DNA of 64,000 nucleotides from CAVVEQ01 sp963828855 (GCA_963828855.1 CAWHGB010000008.1:372001-436000), one strand, 5' to 3'; counted from the stretch's first letter, positions 34,056 through 43,920 are shown. Notes: generated by a model not told the origin, from the sequence alone. Program-made: numbers and translations.

Positions 34056-35336
34056 TTGAAAAAGGACAAGAAATCCCCCGACAGCAAGTTAATTGAGAAT
34101 CCAGAGCCGGAATCAAGCGTCCACCAAAAGGCACCCCGAACCTATAATTATCAATCCTTCCTGATCCCAATCCTGGCTGTCCTCACCGGGCTGATTATCG
34201 GTGCATTCTTCATCGTTTTCACGGACTTGAAAGTTCTTCCCTATTATCAACAATTCTTCAAGGACCCGCTTGCCGCACTGCTCGTGAGTTGGCAGGCAAT
34301 CGTTAAAGCCTACGGAGCCCTCTTCGCCGGATCACTTGGCAGTCTTCCCGCATTATTCGCTGCGATCCAGGTCTATTTCGCATCCGGCGATCCTTCAGCA
34401 TTTTACAAAGCGATTTATCCATTCACGGAGAGCCTGGTAGCTTCCTCGCCCTATATTCTTACGGGGTTGGCAGTTGCCGTTGGTTTCCGCGGCGGCTTGT
34501 TCAATATTGGCGCTGAGGGGCAATTCTTCATGGGTGCACTCGGTTCGGCGTTTGTGGGTTATTCGCTCAAAGGTGTTTCCCCGGTCATCCACCTGCCACT
34601 GGCACTTTTGGGCGGCGCTATCGCTGGGGGTGCCTGGGCTTTCCTGCCCGGTTGATTAAAAGCCAAAACCGGGGCGCATGAAGTTGTCACCACCATCATG
34701 ATGAACTGGATCGCCTTTCGATTGAGCGATTGGCTTCTTAACGGACCAATGAAAGCTACGGGGTACCGCCCGCTCACCCCGGTTGTTGAGGAATCAGCCA
34801 TGCTGCCCAGGTTTTTCCCCGACCCGCTCCGGTTCCATTGGGGTTTCTTCCTCGCAATCGCAATCGCATTCTTCATCTGGTGGCTGCTGTTTAAAACCAC
34901 TGTGGGATATGAGATCCGCTCTGTGGGTGCAAATCCCAACGCGGCGAAGTATGCCGGTATCAATATTTCGAACAATATTATTCTTATCATGGTAGTCAGT
35001 GGAGCCCTGGCGGGTTTGGGGGGTTCTGTCCAGGTTCTTGGTACGGACCACTGGGTTGGGCAGGGATTTTCTGCGGGTTTCGGTTTCGATGCGATCGCCC
35101 TTGCCTTGATCGGTAACAGCCATCCCCTGGGGGTCGTCCTGGCTGCCCTCCTCTTCGGGGTGCTACGCGGTGGAGCCACCTCCATGCAGTCGTTAGCAGG
35201 GATTCCAATCGATATTATTTCAGTCATCCAGGGCTTGGTGATCGTCTTCATTGCAGCTCCGATCATCATTCGCGCAATATACAGGGTAGGTACACCGCGC
35301 AAAGAAGAGGTTGTACATGCCAGGGGATGGAAATGA
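34056..35336 (+). CDS. BMP-type ABC transporter permease, interrupted by an in-frame TGA
   Basis: The frame from 34056 to 35336 codes a BranchD-type permease of about 426 residues, but codon 200 is TGA (34,653-34,655). Reading continues in the same frame on both sides (GAWAFLPG, stop, LKAKTGAHEVVTTIMMNWI), so this is a base substitution and not a frameshift. A Trp codon TGG changed to TGA would fit. TTG 34056 is preferred over the ATG at 34050, which lies too close to the TTAGGAGGA ribosome site. Eight or more membrane helices include PYILTGLAVAVGFRGGLFNI and GAEGQFFMGALGSAFVGY. It works with the next gene as a heterodimer. Confidence 0.8.
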
Positions 35337-35382
35337 CCTATGAAAAAACGCATACTTCATCAGATCTTTAAAAGAGGCAGCA

Positions 35383-36654
35383 ATGGCTAAATCCACAGTC
35401 TCCGCCCCTCCAAAAAGAATTGGCAGCTCCAGGCCGAAGATTATCTGGGGATTGTTGTTGATCTTTGTAGGGTTGTTCATGTTCTTCATATTTGGCAGCC
35501 CAATTAATTCGGGTGACACAACGACTTTAAACTTGAATCTTATTCACTCGAATGCGATCCCTATCTCATCGATTACGGTCCCATCACAGGCATCAATCTT
35601 TGTCCTTGCGCTAATATTAATTTGTATCGGTGCTTATCAACTCGCTATTGGAATCAGGTCCACCGGTGCGCTAGCCGGCGTACTCGGTTTTTGCTTTGTA
35701 GCTGCCTTCCTGATCTGGGGAGCCGCTGGCAGAGAATTCAACCTGGAGGGCATGTTATCCAGTACGCTGATCCGGGCCACACCGATTGCACTGGCTGCCC
35801 TTGTCGGGGTGATCAGTGAACGGTCCGGGGTGGTGAACATTGGGATCGAGGGAATGCTGCTATTCTCAGCGCAAACCGCCGTCATAGCCGCAACCTTGTC
35901 CCATAATCTTTATCTGGGCTTGATCGTGGCGATCCTGACAGGTGGTCTTTTTGCCAGCCTGCACGCTGTTTTATGCATCCGATTCCGGGTCAACCAGATC
36001 GTCAGCGGTGTTGCGATCAATATTCTCGGCGTTGGGTTGACAAGTTTCTTCCAGTCGAAATTCCTGGAACCATACAGTGATCTGCTCAACAATTCCGGCA
36101 CCTTTCCGGTAATCCCCATTCCAATCCTCTCTAAGATTCCCATCATTGGTCCAATATTTTTCGAAAATAACCTGATCGTTTACCTCATGCTTATCCTGGT
36201 ATTTTCCATGCACTTCGTGCTTTTTTACACTCCCTGGGGGTTGCGTACCCGTGCGGTTGGTGAGCACCCGAAGGCTGCAGATACCCTGGGTATAAATGTG
36301 TTCCTTATCCGATACGTTAATGTGATCGCAGGCGGTATGATCGCAGGGGTTGGCGGGGCATACTTCACCCTGGGAACAATCGGTAGGTTTGACCAGAATA
36401 TGACCGCCGGGAAAGGGTTCATCGGCCTGGCAGCGATGATATTTGGGAAGTGGACTCCCATTGGAGCCTTTTTCTCTTCATTGATATTTGGTTTCGCCGA
36501 CTCACTGCAAGTAAAAATGCAGATCCTTTCCGTCCCAATTCCTTCGGAATTCCTGCTTATGGCTCCCTACATCATCACCTTGATCGTTCTGGCAGGTGTT
36601 GTGGGTAGATCCACACCACCAGCTGCAGATGGTGAACCTTATGTGAAGGAATAA
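35383..36654 (+). CDS. BMP-type ABC transporter permease, second subunit
   Basis: A 423-residue membrane protein with about ten hydrophobic segments. The core SSTLIRATPIALAALVGVIS, ERSGVVNIGIEGMLLFSAQT and VNQIVSGVAINILGVGLTSF marks the second permease of nucleoside BMP systems (NupQ/YufQ-like). GLRTRAVGEHPKAADTLGIN then gives the cytoplasmic coupling loop. An N-terminal region of about 100 residues with two helices precedes the family core. It ends a complete importer started at 31208 and is followed by a terminator. Confidence 0.9.
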   Translation: MAKSTVSAPPKRIGSSRPKIIWGLLLIFVGLFMFFIFGSPINSGDTTTLNLNLIHSNAIPISSITVPSQASIFVLALILICIGAYQLAIGIRSTGALAGVLGFCFVAAFLIWGAAGREFNLEGMLSSTLIRATPIALAALVGVISERSGVVNIGIEGMLLFSAQTAVIAATLSHNLYLGLIVAILTGGLFASLHAVLCIRFRVNQIVSGVAINILGVGLTSFFQSKFLEPYSDLLNNSGTFPVIPIPILSKIPIIGPIFFENNLIVYLMLILVFSMHFVLFYTPWGLRTRAVGEHPKAADTLGINVFLIRYVNVIAGGMIAGVGGAYFTLGTIGRFDQNMTAGKGFIGLAAMIFGKWTPIGAFFSSLIFGFADSLQVKMQILSVPIPSEFLLMAPYIITLIVLAGVVGRSTPPAADGEPYVKE

Positions 36655-36678
36655 CATCGACAGGCAAATCCGGATTTC

Positions 36679-36716
36679 AAGAAATGCACCCGGTTATTTA
36701 CCGTGGTGCATTTCTT
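36679..36716 (+). terminator. Terminator hairpin after the BMP importer operon
   Basis: Perfect arms AAGAAATGCACC (36679-36690) and GGTGCATTTCTT (36705-36716), extended inside by CGG/CCG. TTTCTTCTTCCC provides a modest T-rich tail. It lies 25 bases after the last permease stop. Confidence 0.75.
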
Positions 36717-36814
36717 CTTCCCACCCAATGAGAGTGGTATGAGATTCGTTTTTTAAAACACTGATTAATGTGATTGAGAAGTTGTAATAAATTTAAATTA
36801 ACCTGGTGAGGGCA

Positions 36815-37543
36815 ATGGCTGTCAGAAATCCACTTCGTCCCGGGCACAGAGTAAAACCAAAAGGAAGTATCCTGGAAAACCTGATCAACCCGATTGACAG
36901 GCTCTCCGAGACAATCTTCAGCATTTTGATCATGCTGTTTTTCACCCTGGTATACCGGGTGAATCAATACCCCTCCTTCAGGTTTTACGAGAACCAGGAA
37001 ACAATAATTTCCAATATGATCCTCGGTGCACTGATCACTGTGATAACCTGGGGGTTCTTTGATGGGGTCATGTATGCTCTATTCTCCCTCCTCGAACGCA
37101 GTGAAAAACACAGGTTGTTGAAGGGCATCCAGAGCGCTATGGATGATGCATCGGCCGTGGAGGTCATCGCCGATGAACTGGATTACATTCTAGAACCGAT
37201 CACCGAAGAAGCGCAGCGATCTTCGCTTTATCAGAATATCCTGGGATTTCTGCGAACAAGCAAACCGCAGATAATTAACTTCAAACGAGAGGATTTCACC
37301 GCGATCCTGGGACATGTTCTCGTTGCGGTTATCGCGATCATCCCATCGATGATCCCGTTGGTGGTTTTTCGGCAGAACGCCGAGTTGGCCATCCGGAGCT
37401 CGAATATTGTTTCGTTCGCTGTTTTGTTTCTTTCCGGATTTCAATGGGGGAAATACACCGGTGTGGCTCCCTGGAAAACCGGGATACTTATCACCGCGGT
37501 GGGTGTGCTCACGGTGGTCATCGGGATATTGCTCGGGGGTTAA
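36815..37543 (+). CDS. Integral membrane protein, VIT-like C-terminal region
   Basis: A 242-residue protein; ATG 36815 follows GGTGAGGG. Two hydrophobic helices lie near residues 30-95 (TIFSILIMLFFTLVY and a VITWGFFDGVMYALFSLL stretch). A cytoplasmic middle of about 70 charged residues follows, then three helices including GHVLVAVIAIIPSMIPLVVF and TGILITAVGVLTVVIGILLG. The C-terminal three-helix arrangement resembles the VIT/CCC1 iron-manganese transporter fold, but the metal-binding Glu motifs are not clear. I give no transport substrate. It is the last chromosomal gene before tRNA-Arg and the island. Confidence 0.5.
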   Translation: MAVRNPLRPGHRVKPKGSILENLINPIDRLSETIFSILIMLFFTLVYRVNQYPSFRFYENQETIISNMILGALITVITWGFFDGVMYALFSLLERSEKHRLLKGIQSAMDDASAVEVIADELDYILEPITEEAQRSSLYQNILGFLRTSKPQIINFKREDFTAILGHVLVAVIAIIPSMIPLVVFRQNAELAIRSSNIVSFAVLFLSGFQWGKYTGVAPWKTGILITAVGVLTVVIGILLGG

Positions 37544-37561
37544 GGTATAATTTGCCCGTCC

Positions 37562-37635
37562 GCCCCCGTAGCTCAATTGGATAGAGTGCCTGACTTCGAA
37601 TCAGTAGGTTCAGGGTTCGAATCCCTGCGGGGGCG
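37562..37635 (+). tRNA. tRNA-Arg (anticodon TCG)
   Basis: A 74-base cloverleaf: acceptor GCCCCCG (37562-37568) pairs with CGGGGGC (37628-37634). The D-arm is AGCTCAATTGGATAGAG. The anticodon stem CTGA/TCAG encloses loop CTTCGAA, so the anticodon is TCG. The T-arm is CAGGG-TTCGAAT-CCCTG. It reads CGA (and by wobble CGG/CGN) Arg codons. The 3' CCA is not encoded. The last 42 bases are repeated at 62,000, marking it as the integration target of the following island. Confidence 0.95.
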
Positions 37636-37636
37636 C
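37594..37636 (+). repeat. Left attachment-like repeat (3' part of tRNA-Arg)
   Basis: The 43 bases from the anticodon loop to one base past the tRNA end recur in the same direction at 62,000-62,042 with one mismatch (G at 37619, A at 62025). Sites of this type, from anticodon loop to the tRNA 3' end, are the standard att cores of tyrosine-recombinase elements. Confidence 0.75.
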
Positions 37637-37661
37637 TAAATGTGGTGGTTATTCAGCCGCT

Positions 37662-37684
37662 AACCCCCATATTTGGGGTTTTGA
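37662..37684 (+). terminator. Possible terminator after tRNA-Arg
   Basis: AACCCC (37662-37667) and GGGGTT (37675-37680) enclose CATATTT and are followed by TTG. The short stem and short T-tract make this weak. A related string (CCATATTTAGGGG) lies after the right-hand repeat near 62,070. Confidence 0.4.
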
Positions 37685-38462
37685 GCTCGCTTAACGGCCA
37701 CGCTGTTTATTTTCGGGTTCAGTTTGGCGCAAAAGATACTTGGTTCTATGGAAACCGCAGGCTAAAGAATAGCTTCAATCAAATCCCCGCAATGAACCGA
37801 GCACCAGGGATGAGGTATCAAAGTTAAAGCAAGAATTGAATCAGATTGGAAATGCCAACTCTGCAGGTCCCTTCACCTCTGGGAAAAGCCACAACGGATA
37901 TCGAGAAGAAGATCAAAGGACCTGGAAGATAAATCAGGGGATAGTAGGGTAGGGTCTACCAAAATAGAGAGAGGTTTATTTACAGAAGGATTTATTTATT
38001 ATTTCTGCTGAGGAAGAATCACTGCAATCAGGTGAAAAGAGCTGAGAGATAAATTCTCGAATGGGTAAGATAGAAATATAGTCCGTTACTGTATGAATGT
38101 TACAACCTATGGAAAGAGTAAATGAGGAAACTACTATAGCGGGCGATCGATTTAGCTTAATCGGGTGTTAAACAAGAAAGCTACAAGTGGGTTGTTAGAT
38201 GTAACTCGGAAGAAATGACTTTAGCATGGATCTATCATGGCGTTTTAGTAGAATCCATCGGGAAGAGGGTCTATTGTTATCAAAGAGTTTTGAAGATTTA
38301 ATACTCTTGATGGGCAGATGAAGAAATCGCTGGTTTCTGCGGAAGGAAATTGAGAAGGTAAACGGTATCTGAGCTACATAAGTAATATTATTGTGGACAG
38401 AATAATCAAAAAGCGTAATACTTAGAATACATTATAAAGTCTTTCAGACGGGGGTAATAGCG
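37685..38462. other. Non-coding, probably degenerate left arm of the island
   Basis: About 780 bases without a convincing gene on either strand. A short plus-strand run near 37,810 reads DEVSKLKQELNQIGN and resembles a coiled-coil or transposase OrfA remnant, but stops surround it. No complete inverted repeats or recombinase motifs are seen. The location next to the att-like repeat is where an integrase would be expected, so this may be the remains of one. Confidence 0.35.
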
Positions 38463-38964
38463 ATGAAAAGCATAGGCAATTATTTCATGATCGGTTTTCT
38501 GATGCTAGCGATAGCCTCAGCTGCGACCGCTTGTAGCGGTGCAACCGGCGATGTGGGACCAAACGTCGATGAAAGCAACGCGGCAGCAAAAGCAGCGGTT
38601 TCCTACGAGAGCGGTGCAGGCTTCGTGGAGGCACTGGCGCAAGCGGGGCGTTCCCTGTACGAAATCAGAACGGTTACCCCTTATACGGTGCCCACTGCGC
38701 AAGGGCCAATCCACGTTGCCGACACCGTGTCATGCAACTATGCCGATGACGACTGGATCACAGGATTTGTGGCGTGCAGCCATCGGAGGAGAGCAGCACT
38801 TACTTCAAAATGTATTACGAATCGTCCCAGAAAGCCAAGGCTGATGTTGGGGCACGAGTCTGACGCTCAAGGGGGGACCTCTGGTTTGCCACTGCTCCCG
38901 CTGAACAGAGACTGTTCATTACCCAGCAAGCAATTGGCGGCCAGCTGATCAAGCCGGGATTGTA
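38463..38964 (+). CDS. Putative lipoprotein of unknown function (frameshifted)
   Basis: A clear lipoprotein signal, MKSIGNYFMIGFLMLAIASA ending ATAC, is followed by a Gly/Asp/Asn-rich start of the mature part. It continues AAVSYESGAGFVEALAQAGR, TPYTVPTAQGPIHVADTVSC and YADDDWITGFVAC in one frame. Near 38,775 the better frame changes to ESSTYFKMYYESSQKAKADV. Near 38,860 it changes again to GDLWFATAPAEQRLFITQQA, which stops at 38964. With both shifts repaired it is a compact secreted protein of about 165 residues. I do not recognise the family. It is the first gene of the island. Confidence 0.5.
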
Positions 38965-39122
38965 GCGGTCTGACCAAGTATTCAGCGGCAATTTGTCTGA
39001 AGGTTAGTTTCTAATTACCCCACCAGAATCGGCTTAATCAAATCCTGGATGATCCTCGAAATGATAGGTATTCATACATTTGACATTACGTATAATCACT
39101 TCAGAAGGAATGTCGATACCTC

Positions 39123-39323
39123 ATGGACGGTCAGAAACGCGCAAACATCAAACCAGGAATGCGGGTGCGAATTGTATTGAAACAGGACCAATCCACCGGT
39201 AAATTAACCGAGGGTATAGTCAAGGATATCCTGACCAATTCCACCAGCCATCCACACGGGATTAAGGTCCGCCTGACCAGCGGGGCAGTCGGCAGGGTGA
39301 AGGAAGTCCTGGAAAATACTTGA
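39123..39323 (+). CDS. YwbE family protein
   Basis: A 66-residue basic protein, MDGQKRANIKPGMRVRIVLK then QDQSTGKLTEGIVKDILTNS and HPHGIKVRLTSGAVGRVKEV. This is the SH3-like barrel pattern of the YwbE (DUF2196) family, which occurs widely in bacteria as a single small gene of unknown function. Length equals the family norm. It stands alone between two gene-free stretches in the island. No clear Shine-Dalgarno is seen beyond GGAATG upstream. Confidence 0.8.
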   Translation: MDGQKRANIKPGMRVRIVLKQDQSTGKLTEGIVKDILTNSTSHPHGIKVRLTSGAVGRVKEVLENT

Positions 39324-39534
39324 ACCTCCAATAATTGAAATTCATTTTTCGGGGGTGTGGGAGTAATAGTTTGAAGTTATATCAAAGCAATCTATTATCT
39401 ACACATTATTTATTCAAGAAGTCAAATTTCTAAATCGTTGATCATTCGAAAAATCCATGGGATCCAGCCAATTCGTCCAGGAATACAATTACTTTTTGTG
39501 GTGGTTTTAGAGTAAATGGAATAATTCGATAATA

Positions 39535-40567
39535 TTATTCAATTAGTGATAAGACTTTTATTGCCTGGTTGGATGGGGTCAGCAATAAATCAAAACCCTT
39601 TTGGATTTCCCGTAGAGCGAACTTGTGGGTTATTAATGCGGAAAGATCAATTTGATTTCTTGTGACTAATTCAATCGCATTCTCAAAATCCCATGCATAA
39701 CTCTGAGATCCAATCATACATAATTCGCGTTGGATAAACAGGTTCAATGGAATTACACTTTGAAGGTCCTCGTAAATCCCGAGAAGGGTTACCACCCCAC
39801 CTTTTTTCACGGACTTTTAATGCCTGCGTTAAAGTTAGGCTCATGCCAACAGCTTCGAATGCATGATCAACACCCAGTCCACCAGTACCTTCCCGTATAA
39901 CCTCAAGGACATCTTCGCTCGAATTGTCAACTACGACCATTGCCCCGATATTCATCGCCTTCTTAAGGCGGAAACTGCTTATATCAACTCCGAAAACTTG
40001 ACCTCCAGTTGTCATGCTGGCCAATCTACAAACCAATAAACCTATCGCACCAACGCCAAAAACCGCGCAGGAATCTCCAATTTTTAAATTGCTCTTTTTT
40101 ACTGCATGCAAAGCAACTGATAACGGTTCAATTAATGCAGCTTGCTCAAAGGGAATCTGATTCGGGATGAGATAAGTACGTTCCTCCATGGAGTAAAAAT
40201 ATTCTGCAAAAGCACCCTGACCCTTCCGATACTGGAAGGATATTTTTTCGCATAGATGATATTGACCTCGAAGGCAGTAATGGCATTTCCCGCAAGCGAT
40301 CGTGGGTTCTACCACCACATGATCTCCGGTCTTGATCCGTGTCACACCTTTTCCGATTTTGAACACTTCACCTGAGAGTTCGTGCCCAACAGCCGAAGGT
40401 AATTCTGCAGACGGATGCTTCCCTTTGTACAAGTGAAGGTCACTTCCACAAATTGCCGCAGCCTTTACCTTGATCATTACTTCTCCAGGGCTTGGATCCC
40501 TGAACGGAATATCCCTAAATTCAATCCTTCCCGGTTTTGAGATAAACGCCATTGGATAGGTTTTCAT
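39535..40567 (-). CDS. Zinc-dependent medium-chain alcohol dehydrogenase (one frameshift)
   Basis: An NAD(P)-dependent dehydrogenase of about 345 residues in the sorbitol/threonine dehydrogenase group. The catalytic zinc site is in AAAICGSDLHLYKGKHPSAE and GHELSGEVFKIGKGV; the structural zinc Cys cluster is in ACGKCHYCLRGQYHLC. The Rossmann motif is SCAVFGVGAIGLLVCRLA. The frame breaks at the T6 run 39,802-39,807; with one T fewer it continues VREKGGVVTLLGIYEDLQS to the stop at 39535. Its start overlaps the FAH-family gene stop by four bases, at the distal end of the minus-strand catabolic operon. The substrate is probably a hydroxy acid or polyol. Confidence 0.85.
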
Positions 40568-41496
40568 ATTTGATTACTTTCATTTATCACTGGGTTCGTC
40601 AATGTTCCAATACCCTCCACAAACGCTTCAATGAGATCACCTTCGGATAAATGTCTTTCCATGGACGGGATACCATCTACCATTTTTGGACTACCTGTTA
40701 GGATAATATCCCCCGGCTCCAGGGTGGTCAATTCAGAAATATAACTGATAAGGGATACAACATCAAAGAACATTTCCGTTGAATTCCCCTTCAAAAAGAT
40801 CTCTCCATTAATTCGTGCAATCATTTTATGGGGCTGTTCAATGTTAAATTCATCCGGGGTAATGATACTTGGTCCCAAAGGTGTGAAAGTGTCAAATAGT
40901 TTTCCGCTGGACCATTGAGACGTTCTTTTTTCTAACATTCGGTCGCCAATATCGTTAGCTATTGTGAATCCGGCAATATATTCTAGAGCTTCCGAACTTT
41001 TTATGAATCTGCCTTTTTTTCCAATTACCACCACCAATTCAACTTCAATATTTGCCTGAACCGAGTTCTGAGGAAGGATTATTGGTTTATCGCATGCCAC
41101 TATTGTATTAATAGGTTTTAGGAATATTGTTGGATAGTCTGGTTTTGAGGTTTTCCCCGGACTCGGATAATTCCCCCCCACGCAAATGATTTTACCGGGA
41201 GCCGTAATTGGGGGTAGTATCTCCACTTCATCATGGTTGAAAGTAATGCCCTGATTACGAAACTCATTCTCTCTTTTGGGTAATTGAGTTGCGATCCAAT
41301 CCAAAACTTGTTTTGTTATTACAAAGCCGGTTCTGGGAAATATCCATTCGATGATTGAATCGGGATTGAATTCGGCAGATTTATTTTGATTCTCTTTCGA
41401 GTACAGTTTATATGCCTTCGTCAGGTCAATTCCGGTTTGACTCTCAATCTTCCCATAGTGGATTCGTCCCTTTTCATTGAATGCTATAAGTCTCAT
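40564..41496 (-). CDS. Fumarylacetoacetate hydrolase (FAH)-family protein
   Basis: A 310-residue protein. The C-terminal 210 residues carry the FAH fold: GKIICVGGNYPSPGKTSKPD, YPTIFLKPINTIVACDKPII, ANIEVELVVVIGKKGRFI (metal-binding acidic residues), GFTIANDIGDRMLEKRTSQW and LEPGDIILTGSPKMVDG. Family members hydrolyse or decarboxylate 2,4-diketo or 2-keto-enol acids with Mg2+. This includes diketo-deoxy sugar acid hydrolases, which would suit the SDR and KDG-kinase-like genes upstream. It overlaps both neighbours by four bases, so expression is tightly coupled. Confidence 0.85.
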   Translation of the reverse strand: MRLIAFNEKGRIHYGKIESQTGIDLTKAYKLYSKENQNKSAEFNPDSIIEWIFPRTGFVITKQVLDWIATQLPKRENEFRNQGITFNHDEVEILPPITAPGKIICVGGNYPSPGKTSKPDYPTIFLKPINTIVACDKPIILPQNSVQANIEVELVVVIGKKGRFIKSSEALEYIAGFTIANDIGDRMLEKRTSQWSSGKLFDTFTPLGPSIITPDEFNIEQPHKMIARINGEIFLKGNSTEMFFDVVSLISYISELTTLEPGDIILTGSPKMVDGIPSMERHLSEGDLIEAFVEGIGTLTNPVINESNQI

Positions 41497-42305
41497 GCTG
41501 AGTCCGGGGGCGATTGATTAAATTTGGGTTTTCGCTTTTCAAGAAAAGCTGCCCTGCCTTCGATAGAATCAGGTCCCCGTCCTGTTTTTACACGCAGATC
41601 GCTTTCCAATGCCAGCCCGGAATCCATCCCCAGTCTTAATCCTGCATTGACGCATTTCTTTGTCGCTGATGTCGCCGAGCCAGGATAGCTGGCAATAGTT
41701 TGCGCAATTGTCAGCACTTCATCCATTAGTTTTTCATCGGGGAAGACATATTCCACCAAACCGAATTCCAAAGCTTCCTGGGATCCAATCACCCTGCCGG
41801 TTAATAATAAGTCCAGAGCTCTCCCCCTGCCAACCAGGCGGGGAAGCCTCTGAGTACCACTGCCAGATGCAAATGCACCCACCTTCACCTCTGGGAAACC
41901 AAAGGTGGCTGAGTATGCCGCTGCCCGAAAATCACACGACAACGCCAGAACTGCCCCACCGCCGAAAGTGTAGCCGTTACAGGCTGCGATCACCGGGACG
42001 CGGGCATTTTCAATGGCTTGATTCAAATGAGCTTCCCAGTAATCGTTTTCAAGCAGCCAGCCAACATCCTGGCTGAAGTCATTAATGTCTGAACCAACTG
42101 AAAATGCCTTCCCGCTGCCTGTGATTACCACACATCGAATGGCGGTATTTCTTTCAAACTCATCTACCCTACGCAAAAGAGCGCGTTTTACAGCATGCCT
42201 TAATACTCCCAACGGTTCGGATTTTAGTGTGATCAATCCGACGCCATCCTGAGGCTGTGTCACAAGGACGGAGTCCAGTTCCTCAACCACGTGTTGTGTG
42301 TTCAT
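41493..42305 (-). CDS. Enoyl-CoA hydratase/isomerase (crotonase) family protein
   Basis: A 270-residue crotonase. The oxyanion-hole elements are KAFSVGSDINDFSQ and AACNGYTFGGGAVLALSCDF. The catalytic Glu lies in FGFPEVKVGAFASGSGTQRL, where the second family Glu seems to be replaced, which allows a function other than hydration. ALEFGLVEYVFPDEKL and the C-terminal helix are present. It acts on a CoA thioester, so the adjacent CoA-transferase may make its substrate. The start lies 22 bases after the CoA-transferase stop. Confidence 0.85.
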   Translation of the reverse strand: MNTQHVVEELDSVLVTQPQDGVGLITLKSEPLGVLRHAVKRALLRRVDEFERNTAIRCVVITGSGKAFSVGSDINDFSQDVGWLLENDYWEAHLNQAIENARVPVIAACNGYTFGGGAVLALSCDFRAAAYSATFGFPEVKVGAFASGSGTQRLPRLVGRGRALDLLLTGRVIGSQEALEFGLVEYVFPDEKLMDEVLTIAQTIASYPGSATSATKKCVNAGLRLGMDSGLALESDLRVKTGRGPDSIEGRAAFLEKRKPKFNQSPPDSA

Positions 42306-42327
42306 ATCGATTTATCCAATTTCTTGC

Positions 42328-43920
42328 TTAGTTATTCTCTTTAACTAACCGAGCCGGGATGTTACAGGGTAGCTTTTTCTTAAGTTCTTCGTCAAATCCC
42401 ATTTTGTAATCTAAAAAAATCCTCTTATCCATTGTTATTAAATGATCAGAGACAGTTGGTTTAAACTCCATTTGGTCAAGAATATCTCTTTGTAAATCAA
42501 TGCCAGGCGCGATCTCAACCAATTCGATGGCTTTTTCCCTCAACCGAAACACAGCTCGTTCGGTGATGAAAAGTGCGCTTTGTCCGCGTTCATTTGCGTA
42601 TGAACCACTGTATGATATTTGTTCGACTGAATCTTTGAATTTTTTATACTTGCCTTCATTCCGAATCACGGTGTTTCCATTTATCCAGGTGATATCCAGA
42701 TCACCGGCTGTAAATGTCCCGCTGAATATCACCTTTTTTGCGCATTGGCTGATGTTGATAAAGCCGCCGATCCCAATAATTCTGCCATTAAATTTACTCA
42801 CATTTACATTCCCCACTCGATCGACCTCCGCGAAGGATAGGAAGGCAAGATCCAGACCCCCGCCATCGTAAAAATCAAACTGGTAAGGCTGATCAATCAT
42901 CGATGTATAGTTGATCGCTGCTCCTGCATCAGAGGAAGGCGCACCACCTATTAATCCCTGTTCATTCGTGAGAACAATTTGATCCAGAATACCTTCCTCA
43001 GCAGCGATCGTGGCTATGCCTGTTGACACACCTGAACCCAAATTGCATACAGCTCCAGGAATTAATTCCATCGCCGCACGCCTTGCTATTATCTTCCGAG
43101 CATCCAAAGGCATATTGGGAATTTCATTCAAAGGAATTTTTATCTCACCGGCATACGCCGGGGAGTAAGCCATCTGGTAAGTCTGTCTTTGGTCTGGATC
43201 AATGACGACCAAGTCGACTAACATTCCGGGGATTTTCACATCCTTTGCTGGAAGCGTTCCCTTTTGCGCCAGTCTGGCAACCTGGACAATCACAATTCCT
43301 CCACAGTTGCGGGTAGCTTGCGCCATGGAAAGCATTTCCCCAAAAACAGCCTCCTTTTCCATGGTCACATTCCCTTCTTCGTCGGCGGTCGTGCCCCGGA
43401 GGAAAGCAATATCGAAATGGAAAGGTTTATAAAAGATCCATTCCTCTCCACTCAAATTAACAATTTCTACCAAATCCTCACGAGCACATTCACTCTGTTT
43501 TCCACCATCAATACGGGGATCGACAAAGGTGTGCAGACCTACTCTGGAAAATAATCCCGGTCTTCCAGCAGCAATTTCACGCATCAATTCTGAAAGTGCT
43601 CCTTGCGGAAGCGTATAGGCTTCCACTGAGTTGGCTTCTGCGGCTTTTTGAAATGCTGGGCTGTTGACCAACGCCCCGGTCACGATTCTCTTTACCAACC
43701 CGGGATGAGCGAGGTGGCCTACCCCCTGGCTGACGTTATCACCAAGTCCCACCGGGTGGATGATTGTTATTTCCCGGGGATTTGAATTCTTCAAATACCT
43801 TTCTTCCAAGGCGACTATTAAAGCTTCCGGAACAGCATGCCCTCCCCCTGAGCCGCCGATTACGATTGTGTCTTGATTATGAATATATGAGACAGCCTCT
43901 TCAAAGGAGACGACTTTCAT
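42328..43920 (-). CDS. Acyl-CoA:acetate/3-ketoacid CoA-transferase (fused subunits)
   Basis: A 530-residue family-I CoA-transferase with alpha and beta halves in one chain, as in propionate CoA-transferase. The alpha part has DTIVIGGSGGGHAVPEALIV and HPVGLGDNVSQGVGHLAH. The beta part has the active-site Glu in VLTNEQGLIGGAPSSDAGA, where a CoA thioester is formed, and GGGLDLAFLSFAEVDRVGNV. It moves CoA from a donor such as acetyl-CoA to a carboxylic acid. In the operon it would activate the imported acid before the crotonase step. The reading frame is intact. Confidence 0.88.
   Translation of the reverse strand: MKVVSFEEAVSYIHNQDTIVIGGSGGGHAVPEALIVALEERYLKNSNPREITIIHPVGLGDNVSQGVGHLAHPGLVKRIVTGALVNSPAFQKAAEANSVEAYTLPQGALSELMREIAAGRPGLFSRVGLHTFVDPRIDGGKQSECAREDLVEIVNLSGEEWIFYKPFHFDIAFLRGTTADEEGNVTMEKEAVFGEMLSMAQATRNCGGIVIVQVARLAQKGTLPAKDVKIPGMLVDLVVIDPDQRQTYQMAYSPAYAGEIKIPLNEIPNMPLDARKIIARRAAMELIPGAVCNLGSGVSTGIATIAAEEGILDQIVLTNEQGLIGGAPSSDAGAAINYTSMIDQPYQFDFYDGGGLDLAFLSFAEVDRVGNVNVSKFNGRIIGIGGFINISQCAKKVIFSGTFTAGDLDITWINGNTVIRNEGKYKKFKDSVEQISYSGSYANERGQSALFITERAVFRLREKAIELVEIAPGIDLQRDILDQMEFKPTVSDHLITMDKRIFLDYKMGFDEELKKKLPCNIPARLVKENN

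Noticed and set aside
32853..35353. Long minus-strand frames (220 and 264 codons) opposite the BMP importer genes.
   Set aside because: Low-complexity Ser/Pro/Arg-rich translations typical of antisense shadows; the plus strand carries complete ABC motifs.
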